From: Gnetum montanum
Taxonomy: Eukaryota > Streptophyta > Gnetopsida > Gnetales > Gnetaceae
Length of the DNA: 45,490 bases
Direction of reading: 5' to 3'
NCBI GenBank assembly: GCA_015680685.1
Contig: MNCI01035786.1
Span: 1-45,490, forward strand
Part shown: positions 34,311 through 44,443 of the stretch, piece after piece
How positions within the stretch are numbered: the first letter of the stretch is position 1
Layout: each line of letters starts with the position of its first letter
The notes under the pieces: generated by a model
What the model was told of the DNA's origin: nothing
Seen by the model: only the letters and a program-made list of their open reading frames with translations
The model's database searches: none
Made by a program: the position numbers and the translations under genes

Positions 34311-36498
34311 AACCTTTCAGTCTAGGGTCTTATTGATACAAAAACCTGAGGATTCCATGAAAACATAGTTAGTAAATATGCAACAATTAAAACCCTTCCA
34401 TGAACTTCAACGAACCAGTGTCACTTCCCTCTCATTGCATGGTCAACCTCATTCCATTTTTTCGATCTCCTCCTCCCAACATAGTCATGGAGGAGATCAC
34501 CTTCCATGCTAATAAACTCTATTGGCTCCTCAGTTGTTTTTGAAAGTTTGTGTTTTACACCATTTTTTTACACCATTGTTATACATTTGACCATTTTTAC
34601 TTACTTTTTCTTTCTTTATTTCTTTATTTATTTATTTATTCCTATATGTACATACTCATATTTTAATTGTTTTCTATTTGTTTCACTAATGAGTTGCCTT
34701 ATCGCTATAAAATACAATGGTGTAGTTGTTGCTCTTTACAATGGTTTGCATATTATGGTTTGCCTATTATGTCTAGTTCCTACCATAGCATTTCTTGTTC
34801 CAGGAAGCTAAATTATACTTTCTTTCAATAAAACCGATAGTGAGTCCACGTGATCCACCCATCCACACACTCTATGATTTTCCTTGTTTTGGAAACATGC
34901 AATTCATTTTCCATTAAAAACAACTTTAATTAATTTGTTACCTATGTAGTTTCTGGACTTGAGGAAGATCCAATGGATTGGACAGGGTGTGACTTCAAGG
35001 GGAATGTAACATTCTTCATACTTTTCTATTCTCTTGTATGCGAGAGTGCCGTCATAGACTTCTTACCACTCCATATCCTCTCATCACAGGAAGTTAGATA
35101 GTAATTTGTCCTTGCATGGTGTGATCCTCATCATTCAAAAAAAATAAAAAGAAAAAGAAAAAACAAGAAGATGAGGATTCAAAGCACACCCCTTAGATCC
35201 ACTCTCAAGGGCTATAAGCACTAGTTATGGGACTTGTTCTATCCCCTCTCACTAATGTCCTTTCACACTTATTGTATCTCACTCATTTTGGGGATGGTGG
35301 TTGTTTTGTGAGAGCATTCTTGTGTCTCAAAGGGATGGACTAGCCTTTGAATATTGATGTGAAGTCACTGAACATGGTTGATTTTTGTCTACATTAAGGA
35401 TGGATCCTATCAAGTCACTTAATCACACGCTTCACAAGGGGTTTCATGTAACCACAATTTGGATTTCCATCTCACACCATCTTCTCTTCATTCATTGCTC
35501 TTCATCACTCACCTCATTGCTCGTACTCTATTTTGATTGTTCATCTTAGTTTATTGGCACTTGTAAATCCTTCGGCTGGTTCTCACGGATATGAGTATTA
35601 ACTTTCGGTGGTCATTAATTAACTATGGGGCCCATGGACTCCTATGTTGATGATATGCAAGGGCAAACAAGGTTGATGCCTACTATGGGGAGGATCCACT
35701 TGCATATCCTTTAGTTCTGATAGTTAATCTCCTACCCCTTGGACATAGTTAGTCAATCGGTTCTATGCTACCTATTCAGTGGCTCTTCATCCACCAAGTT
35801 CCATACAATGATGTTCTCCTAATTTTGACTCTTTTAATTACAATCTTCCTTCTTGTTTTTTTCATATTGTTCTTTGGTCTCTAGGTTTTGGAATCCCCCC
35901 AATTTTGTGCTACAATTCACAGATTTGGACATTTAATTCATCGATCAATGTAGGTCAACTACACAAAGAAACTGCATCAACTAGGCCCCATATATGCATC
36001 CCCCTACATTTACGCAGCCTCGTTTACATAGCCCCATCAACGAATGACAAAAATACTATATATACCCACATTGCGCCTTTGAAATATTTCCATTTGTGCA
36101 CAAATCTAGGGGAGCTTTTCCATTTTTCTGCATCATGTCTTCTTTCCATGCACATACCCATTCTACTGCGTGTTCCAATCTACCCATTCTTTCCCTCTTT
36201 TGCTACTAGAGGTATGCTCTACATCATGGGGGGGGAGGGGGGGTGAGGTCTAGAATTATAAAGATTATCAAAGACTTAACACCTCTTAGGGGATAGACAA
36301 GAAAAAACAAAAGAATAAAACAATCATAAATTTTAATCCATTATGTTTTATTATTTTTTCTAACCCCTCAACTACACTCTAGGAAACCTAATAGGATGCA
36401 TGTGCCATTTTCATAGCTTGGTCAAAATGAGATGGTGTATTATTGTCATTCTAAGAAACTTATACACATTTTAATTTATGGTTATGTTGTGACTACAG
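34311..36498 (+). other. Non-coding spacer between pol and the extra ORF
   Basis: T-rich and TTTA-microsatellite DNA (34606-34640), an A-rich stretch (35138-35170), and a G8-A-G7 run at 36228-36243. A TATATATA stretch at 36055-36066 follows GCCCCAT-rich sequence reminiscent of the LTR promoter region. I see no gene; an open frame at 35905-36246 has no recognisable features. Confidence 0.5.
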
Positions 36499-39305
36499 AT
36501 GGCACCTAAACCGATGCATCCAAGGGGAGAAGGACAGTCTCAACCAAGGGACAAGTGACCTAGAACTCGAAGAGGATGGGGTGCATGACCTCAAGAGCAT
36601 TAGGAGGGCTCAAATGTAATTGGCCCCCTCCTCGAAGGACCTAACATGGAATCTGTTCATCAGATTCCTGAAGAGGACGTTCCTAGTGAACAATAGCACA
36701 GGGACAAGACTCTAGTGGTAGCGCCACAACTTGAGGTCACCCTGAACCAAGCCCGTATTGACGCTATTAAGTAGAGGGAGCTGCAATGAACAGTCCTTCA
36801 AGAATTGAACTTCAAACCATTTCTTGAAAATGCACCAGAAGAAGTGAAAATCCAACTACAAAATTCTCCTATGTGGCCAACCATCACATCCAGTGTTGAA
36901 TGGTACTTAGGAGAAACCTATCTCTTTTGGACAAATTGGCAACTAGGGTCCTGAATAACAATCAAGAACATTCATGTATCTTACTCTACAGAAGCAATTG
37001 TGCTGGGTTGTTAGAGACTAGAGCTAACGTGTTACAGATTCACAAACAAGTAGACCCTGAGGTGAAAGGGCAGTGGATCAAGTGGTGTTATGGTGTAGAA
37101 CGTAAGGAGTTTGGCACACCAACCACCGTAGAGAGGGTTTACTCAAAAATTATGTCTTACCACTTAAATCCAATGGCAAGACCTGGCAAGATCATTGCCT
37201 TCTCTACTCGTGCATGTGCCGCTCTAAGCAGAAAATTTTCCATCAACCTTCCACAGTTACTTTTCCTTGAGATTGAGAAAAGATTTGCTAAAAATGAACA
37301 TGGAAGATAGGCTCTACCCTTTTCCTGCCTAATCAAGAAATTGTGCAAGCAGGTAGGGATAGCATGTTACACCAATGATACACTTTTTCACACCCCAATT
37401 TCCTCGTGCCATGAGATGATGAAAGACAAAACTCTTGCCACAACACAAATAAGGGAAGAGCAGCAACCACCTCTACTTCCTGCACAGAAAACAAGGTCAA
37501 GCTTGCATATGATTGCAAAACACATATGCAAGATTCGACAATCACTCTTGAGCCAACATGAGCAATCAACAGGAATTGGTGATGGAGAAGGCCCTTCGAT
37601 GTACTGCCCTGCAATGATCCATCTTGAACAAGTGGATTGATTGGTGAGTTTGCTAAAGAGAGTAGGGCTGATGTTTTCTGGCACATGAACATAAGTGCTT
37701 GCAAGATTAGACCCTAGTGTTTGAGAAGTAATGATGTCTACCCAACAACTATTTCTTGAAATTTCAAGAAATTCCACTACTTTCTCGGTGCGCTTAGAGG
37801 ACGAAGAGGGGCCAACTGTCCTACTAATGCAATACTAAGGACAAGAAGTTGTGACAAAAGTGGTTGCTAACATAATTTATATGGTCCTTAATGCACGTAC
37901 GGTGCCTGTACCAGATGTACATGGACTTGGAGATGTACAAACGTCTGTACGAACTTAGTGTAGCAAAATCAACGTAGCCCAACATGAAGAATTTTTGGAC
38001 CGACTAGTGGGAATAGGGCAACCACTTCCGGATGTCTTTGATCTTCTGACCAACATTACTGCAACTCAGTAGGAGCTACTCTTAGCAAGGGGAAAGTGCC
38101 TCATCTTGGAGGGGCAACTTGAAGCAGCTTAGGCATATTATTAATGCTTAGCTCTGGAAGTTGCCCAATTAAGGGTTCAACTTGCTAATCCAGCTCTTCT
38201 AAACCATGAACCCACCAAGGATGAAGCTTTTCAATAGCTTCAAATAAAAATTTAGATGGTTGAGAATGAGCAAGAGTTGGCAATCTTTGATAATTCCTTA
38301 ACAGATGATCATTCATATTGTCTAAATAAGGACTTAGCAGAGGTTCGCTAGGAGAATGTTAGGTTAACCATAGAAGTTTATCACCTACGCAATGTTGGTG
38401 ATGAAAACCAACACATGAAGAATTTTATCCATCAATAACAGGAAGAGCTAGCCAGGGTAAACACTGATGTAAGGAGATTGGTAATCTATCCATGGAGGAA
38501 GTTCGAGCCTTGTGATAAAAATTAGCCATTGAAATCGCCACTTGGAAAAATGAGGCCCTTAAGTTTGAATGAGTAAAAAACCACTACAGGGATCAAGTGG
38601 GATTGCAAAAGGAACTTAATGAAAAAGAGATTAAAGTTGCAAAGGTTAAATGAACCAAGCAATCCAACAGCTTATGGAAGGAGGTGAGGTGTGGCAGCCC
38701 ATCTTCAATGGATTGAATGCCTACAACCAAGCTGAGATCCATCTTAAAGAGCTGCAAATTGAAGAGATGATGGAATACATGGAATTAGCTAATCTCTGTT
38801 ATTCAAACCTGGCTATGTTGATAGCTAGAAGGTTTTAGTCTCATATTCTTTATACGAGGGCATGTTCCAAGCGCATAAAGAGACAAAATAGAAGTTATAA
38901 ATAGCAAATGCGGAACTCAAAGTTCTTCACACCTGTTTTGAAGGACAATGCATAGTTGCAGAGAACTTTTCTTGATGAATGAATGACTATTAGCAACTAC
39001 AAACATCATTCCAAGCATTCAATATTGAATGAAAATAGTTCGCTGCTTGGTTTGTTACTTTGAAGGAAATTTTCCATGCACTTCCATGTCCTTGGGATCT
39101 TCCCATTCTACCACACATTGGCGAAGCTACCTGGACGGTGAACGATCTTAGAAGCAAAGAGGATAAGATGAGGGCATTACTAGAGGCTTTTCGATTTCCT
39201 CCAAAAGTTGCAGTAGTTGCAAGACAACCATCATCAATGCCTCAACCACCACATGCACCAGAATCTGGTGAAGGCTTGTCAGAACCACCACCACTAAGAA
39301 CTATG
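36499..39305 (+). pseudogene. Extra ORF between pol and 3' LTR (Athila-type ORF position)
   Basis: ATG at 36499 (MAPKPMHPRGEGQSQ) lies directly after CTACAG, which could be a splice acceptor. Readable stretches: LNFKPFLENAPEEVKIQLQ; 36900-37310 with VDPEVKGQWIKWCYGVERKE and INLPQLLFLEIEKRFAK; 37341-37640; a Lys/Glu-rich coiled-coil-like part at 38220-38840; and a Pro-rich tail ending at 39305 (PQPPHAPESGEGLSEPPPL). Athila elements carry an additional, env-like ORF here; the middle part instead recalls the 'putative plant transposon protein' domain. No signal peptide or convincing membrane segment is visible. Many stops. Confidence 0.6.
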
Positions 39306-39535
39306 TGACCTTCTCTAGCAACTTCAGCATTTCAGCAGGGTTGAGAATCCATGGCTATCAAGGTGTTCAATTTCATTATCTATCAGCACCATAATTTTTT
39401 AATTTTTTTTCCATACACTCAAGAACTTGGTATGCTGATAGAGTTAGTGTCTATGTAGATGTGTTTTATCATGTGTACCGTTAATGACTTCATACCTTCC
39501 AAATTGTAATAAACTCGAGAATGAGTTTTCACTCA

Positions 39536-39547
39536 ATCATGGGGGTA
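39536..39547 (+). other. Polypurine tract
   Basis: ATGGGGGTA just before the 3' LTR; short and G-rich. In such elements it primes plus-strand DNA synthesis. Confidence 0.55.
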
Positions 39548-40443
39548 TGATGAAGTTTTTAGTTGATAAGTCAACTGGGCCATGTTAACAGAGCCCCATT
39601 GATGCAACCACAATGACGTGACCCCATCAATGTATCTGTCCATGTGTTATTGTGACCTCGTTAATGTAGAGTTTGTCTTCTACTATAAATATGCGTGCAC
39701 CCGCATCATTTATGGCATCTTTTGAGTTAGTTGTAGCAAAGTCCTTGCAGTTTGTTTTCATGAAAGTTAGAATATTTCCCAAGTGCTCATAGTAGGATTG
39801 AAAAGGATGTACGACTCTTTATTCAAGCACCAATGTACCTAAGCCCATTGGCGTGATCGACAATAAAGATTTTCTTTTTGAACATTCCTTGTAGCATTTG
39901 GATTTAATTACTTAAGAATTTAAATATTTAAATATTTTAAAATTTTAATTATTCTAAAAGCCTTTATTATTATTTTTTTATGGTTACAACTCTTTTCAAA
40001 GTTTATAAGAACCATAGGCAAGACCATCTCGAACATATACCTGATACTTGGCAACCTAGTGACGCTTGACATCTGGTAACCAAGTAGTGGTTAGGACATG
40101 CTTAGGATGTGCATGGAAGATGGGACTAGTTGTTTATGCTAGGGATAGTTAAGCGACAAAGTAGACCCATCGTAAAATTATATAGCTTTTCATTTCCTAC
40201 ACTAGAAGAATCAGACCTTAAAGATAAAAAGAAAACTAATAAAAATCATTTGCCTTAATCTCACTTAACCATCACTTAAGAATATCACAAGTGAGGTTGG
40301 AAAGACAACGATTTTTCTAACTGAGGTTTTGTTGGCTAGAATTTTGTGTATGTAAGTGCTTGCAGTCTACGGAATTTGACCGAGTCACATGGGCATGCTC
40401 GTGATTCGTATGGTTGGGTGTAGGGGTATCTTGCCACTCATCA
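39548..40443 (+). repeat. 3' LTR of the plus-strand gypsy element
   Basis: 896 bp, TGATGAAG to CTCATCA. TATA box at 39684-39691 and an AATAAA just after GATCGAC. It matches the truncated 5' LTR at 20962-21524 over its first ~560 bp, and its last ~50 bp resemble the other LTRs (TGGTTGGG..GGGGTA..CCACTCATCA). Confidence 0.88.
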
Positions 40444-41099
40444 GATATAGTTTATCATCAATTTGAAATTGATCCTCAACAAGAAAGATTTAGAGAAGTC
40501 TTGATGCACATTAGAGAAGGAAAAAGCCATGATGAAGATTATACTTTCTTAGCTCCTTGAATGAATCTTCCATCCACCTTGAATGGACTAGATTATAGAT
40601 TTTTGTGTGTGTAGTTGATAGAGATCCCAGTGGATTCAGAATCTCAAATGATGAAGGAAATGATATTGAGTGATCTCTACTAATATGTGAAGGTGAAAGT
40701 GTTATGCTCATAGTTAATCTTTGGCCTGAAGTAGGATTGGTGAATGGTGCACTTGGCATGATTCATAGTATTATGTATTGTCCTAGTAAATAGCCACCTA
40801 CATTGCCATTGTACATTGTTAATTTTGAATCTTACATCAAATGTCCCTTTAATAATGGTAATCCTCATCATGTTCCAATTATACCTGTGGTTCAAGGAGC
40901 ATCGCGTTAGTTATCATTACGATTGGCATGGGTCATGACTATTCATAAATCTCAAGGAATGACACTAGATAAGGCTACTATTAACATTGATTCAAGAGAA
41001 GCTATAGGTCTAATGTTTGTTGCATTATTTAGAGTCAAGACCATTGATTCTTTGAAAATTCATCCTCCTTTTCTATCCAGAGATATAGAAAGATTTTAG
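40444..41099 (+). pseudogene. PIF1-like helicase, right half
   Basis: Continues the helicase of 20673-20961 after the 5-bp duplication: DIVYHQFEIDPQQERFREVL, then REGKSHDEDYTFLAP; an NGALGMIHSIMY segment at about 40743; a PPTLPLYIVNF segment; and the C-terminal signature RLAWVMTIHKSQGMTLDKA (motif VI region, about 40921-40975) followed by GLMFVALFRVKTIDSLKI, ending with a stop at 41097-41099. These match the order in PIF1/Helitron helicases. Frameshifts and stops are present, so it is not functional. Confidence 0.88.
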
Positions 41100-41478
41100 A
41101 TGTTAAACATCTCAATAGTAGAATTACATAGGAAGTGTGTTTACTCAATTAGAAGATTAGGCATATTGAGTTCACACTTATCACAATATTTTTCCTTTTG
41201 CTCAATCCTATTCTACACCTTTGTAATGTTTATTGCAATAATTGTGCAATTTATTCCTTCATCAACATATACAAAATATATAAACTTCTATTTCTACCAA
41301 TTTATGTTTACCAGTATATATTATTTTGAATATAAATAGTGATGTTATTTAAATAGTTATAATAATATTTTAACTTGAACATTTATAACAATGTCCTTTA
41401 TAATGATAATTGAAAATCTAAAAACTTAAGAAAAATAATTAAATTCTACTCATTGCTTGCAAAAATGCTCCACTAGCT

Positions 41479-41497
41479 TATATATATATATATATAT
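41479..41497. repeat. TA microsatellite
   Basis: About nine TA units. Confidence 0.9.
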
Positions 41498-41539
41498 CAA
41501 TTGGTTGAGATGATTTTAACTAAGCCTAACTATTGGATG

Positions 41540-41805
41540 AGGTAACAAGATAACTAAAAACAAAATCACTCATTCATCCTCTATTTCTTTACGACATATC
41601 CAATTTAGATATACCCTCTTGATCAATTTTGTTCTATCTTTTATTGTTCATGGCATTGTTGAGTTGTTCGTTATGCGAGAGATTTATTTCTAAAAAATGC
41701 CATACACAAACAAAGATAGAACAAACTTAACCAAGAGGGTATATCTAAATTAGGTAAGTGATAGAGAAACAAAGGAGGGATGAGTTTTTAATTTTATCTA
41801 AATTG
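41540..41805. mobile_element. Foldback MITE-like hairpin
   Basis: Arms at about 41553-41660 and 41690-41790 are inverted copies; the core arms 41599-41642 and 41709-41753 match almost fully (CAATTTAGATATACCCTCTT against AAGAGGGTATATCTAAATTA). The loop is about 30 bases. Neither a clear target duplication nor a coding frame is visible. Confidence 0.72.
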
Positions 41806-42060
41806 GGCAGTGGTAAAGAAATGATAGCAGTGATATCTCATTTTCTAATTTTTACCATTAATATTTACATAATCATAAAGATGAGCTCTATTCAAGACAT
41901 AGATAGTAATGAGAATAAAATGCATCACAAGAAGAAAATATCTTAGACTGTAATGTGGAAATTTTGAAATCATTTGTAAGAGGTAGATTTATTTTGAAAT
42001 CTCCATTAAAAAAATTTGTAACATAATTAGACACTTGTAGGAGTGGAGGAGGTGGAAGAA
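41806..42060. other. AT-rich DNA without a recognised gene
   Basis: An open frame at 41758-41946 overlaps the hairpin arm and lacks recognisable features. Confidence 0.4.
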
Positions 42061-42065
42061 AATGA

Positions 42066-43304
42066 TGGAAGTGTCATGTATGTAGCCATGAATTCACTGT
42101 AAGTGGTACATGAATACATCATCATTTCTTTCAGGCATGAGAAAAGAAAATAGAAATAGGTGTTATATCTTGTAAATTTCCAAATCCTGATATTAAAAAA
42201 GCTATGTATGACTACTTCCAAACAAGGACTATGACAAATTGTATTACTATAAGTGTTTGAATAGATGGAAGCAAGAATAGGATAAATGGATTACCATTCA
42301 AACTTGCACGTACTCCTTCATTTAAAGATATTATAACGGATGGATGGATTGATATTCATCAACATCCACTAATAAATATTACAATTAGTTATCAACTTGG
42401 ACCATTTTTTCTTAAAGCTACAAATTGCTCCAATCATATAAAAGATGCTAATTTTCAAGCCAAATTATTAAAGATAACAATTGCAACTATTAGTTCAAGC
42501 AACATTATTTAAATCATAAAAAATTCATCCAAATATATTTTGGACTTCTTATTGTGTTCATTCTCTAAATAATACACTTCATAATATTGGTAAAATTGAT
42601 TGGGTCACAAAGCTTATTATAGATGCAAGAGACATACAAATTTTCATTTGCAATCATCACTATTTATAAATTTTGTGAAAGAGATATGCTTCATATTTCA
42701 TAATGTTGGAGAGAATGCAAGAGATACAAGAATCATTACAAATAATGGTTATAACTAGTAAATTGAAGAACTAGGAGTAAATGTTGGCATGCTACAACCT
42801 GTTATTTATTTCATTCATTATGCTAATACAAATACATGTGCATTAAGAGAAATTTATGTAATTTATGAAAATATGTTAACAAAAATTAAAAGAAGGGTTC
42901 TAGAAATGGATAGCTCTCTTGATTTTTATAATTCTCAATCACTTCCATTGATTATAAAAATATGGAGTGCTACAAATACCCCATTGCATATGGTTGCATA
43001 TGCATTAAATATTAATTGGTATTCTTCAAAACATAAAGATAAAAATCCAACAAGGATTTGTTATGATTTTGATATAAGAACAAGTTTTTAAAAATATGTT
43101 AAACAGTTATATTCATCTTGGGAGGCTAGCTTAATTAGAAAAGAATGGCTTCAATTTATGAAAGGACATACAAAAGCATTTAAATGTGAAGATGCAATAC
43201 TTGAGATGGATGGAATAGCTTAAGAAGATCTAGTTGGATGGTGGAGTTGACATGGTAGAGATACTCCTAAACTTCAAATTTTAGTAGTGAATCTTCTTTC
43301 TCGG
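42066..43304 (+). pseudogene. hAT transposase remnant (BED finger, DUF659, hATC start)
   Basis: hAT transposases cut and paste DNA elements in the nucleus. BED zinc finger at 42066-42150 (WKCHVCSHEFTVSG, then HHHF and IGVISCK, with stops). DUF659 parts: GLPFKLARTPSFKDI, then directly TDGWIDIHQHPLINI and GPFFLKATNCSNHIKDA. Next come HPNIFWTSYCVHSLNNTLHN in another frame, and 42789-43091 with EIYVIYENML and HMVAYALNINWYS. The start of the dimerisation region (DLVGWW..HGRDTPKLQ) lies at about 43229-43290, ending at a GTAATA donor-like site. About 70-100 residues are missing between KDI and TDGW. Stops and shifts; dead. Confidence 0.87.
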
Positions 43305-43418
43305 GTAATATGATCAATTTTTCATTAATCATATAAAAAATATAAATATGTATTAATTTCTTTAATAGATTTATGAAATGTGATGTTTGAAAACTTGAAA
43401 TAGGGATGGTTTATATAT

Positions 43419-44283
43419 TGATGAATCATGTCTTGACTAACTTCAATATTGGATATCTGATATCGGAGCTACGATGTTGGGTATATGATATCAGGTCCCA
43501 AGATGTGATGTTGAATATCTAATGTCATGGGGCATATGCCCACCTATAAATATAGTGCATGGGCACATAGTTTCCATATAGTTTTGTCATAGCATAGCAA
43601 AGTTCTTCCAATTTGTTTTCTCTAAAGTTAGAATATTTTCCAAAGTGCCTACAGTAGAAGTCATTGAGTATACAGATCTTTGTTCGAGCACTATTGTACC
43701 TAAGCACAATAGTCTATGCATAAATAAAGATAAGCTTTCTGATCAAAACTTGCAACACTTTGGCTAGCTTAAATACTTTATTTATGCATTTAGTGTTTCA
43801 TGCAATTTCCTTTACTGCTTCTAAGTAATTAAGCTAAAGTAAGCTAATTAGATTCAATAGCAATTAATGAATTAATTAAGCACATAAGTACGACCACTTC
43901 AAGCATGCCTATAATGTTTGATTATCCCAACAACGTATATGTGTTTAAAATGTGTACAGGAAGTGGGATCGAATACTTATGTTAGAATAGTTAGTTATTG
44001 ATCAATAATTAGATTAAGTTAAATTGATTATAAATTACATTTTAGCTTGTTTTTAATTGTAGACAAATAAAATATAAAATAATAAAAAATCATGTGCTTC
44101 AATTATACTTAACCATACAACTAAGCTTCACAAGTATAGTTGAGAAGGCAATGATTGTTATGATTAGATTTAATGTCTTAGAACTAGTGTACTTAAGAAC
44201 TTAAGGTCTACGAAATTGACAGGATCATGCATGAATGCTTGTGATTCATATGGTTGGGCATAAGGGTACCTCACCACTCATCA
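43419..44283 (+). repeat. 5' LTR of a further plus-strand gypsy element
   Basis: 865 bp, TGATGAATC to CTCATCA, followed by one base and a primer-binding site. TATA box at 43545-43552, about 75 bases before GTTAGAATATTTTCC. Related to, but distinct from, the LTRs at 20962/39548. Confidence 0.84.
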
Positions 44284-44284
44284 T

Positions 44285-44303
44285 TGGCACTGTTGTCGAG
44301 GAT
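44285..44303 (+). other. Primer-binding site (tRNA-Asp type)
   Basis: Reads TGGCACTGTTGTCGAGGAT; every difference from the tRNA-Asp complement is a C-to-T or G-to-A change. Confidence 0.78.
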
Positions 44304-44443
44304 ATTTAGTTATTATGTGCACTATTTAGGACTTAGTGAAAAATTATTCAAAATCATTGAAACAAATCCTAAAGTCATATCATACTTTAAAATAACTACA
44401 ACAATTTTCAAAAGCACACTGCATTTTTATTTTCTAACGCACG

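Larger units (their letters stand above)
20962..40443 (+). mobile_element. Ty3/gypsy element inserted in the PIF1-like helicase, with nested block C
   Basis: 5' LTR starts at 20962 (TGATGAAG) and 3' LTR ends at 40443 (CTCATCA). Flanks are GATGT and GATAT, a 5-bp duplication with one transition, and the helicase reading is divided exactly there. The internal order in + is: truncated 5' LTR, block C (foreign and mostly minus), pol from about 31645, extra ORF, polypurine tract, 3' LTR. The 5' LTR tail, primer site, gag and protease are missing. By eye the LTRs differ at roughly one base in eight or nine, so the insertion is old. Confidence 0.8.

Noticed and set aside
35905-36246. Open frame of 113 codons before the extra ORF
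   Set aside because: Lies in retroelement spacer, ends in the G-run, and shows no motif.
20962-40443. Integrated DNA pararetrovirus
   Set aside because: LTRs, polypurine tract, target duplication and the RT-RNase H-integrase order identify an LTR retrotransposon; no movement or coat protein motif is seen.
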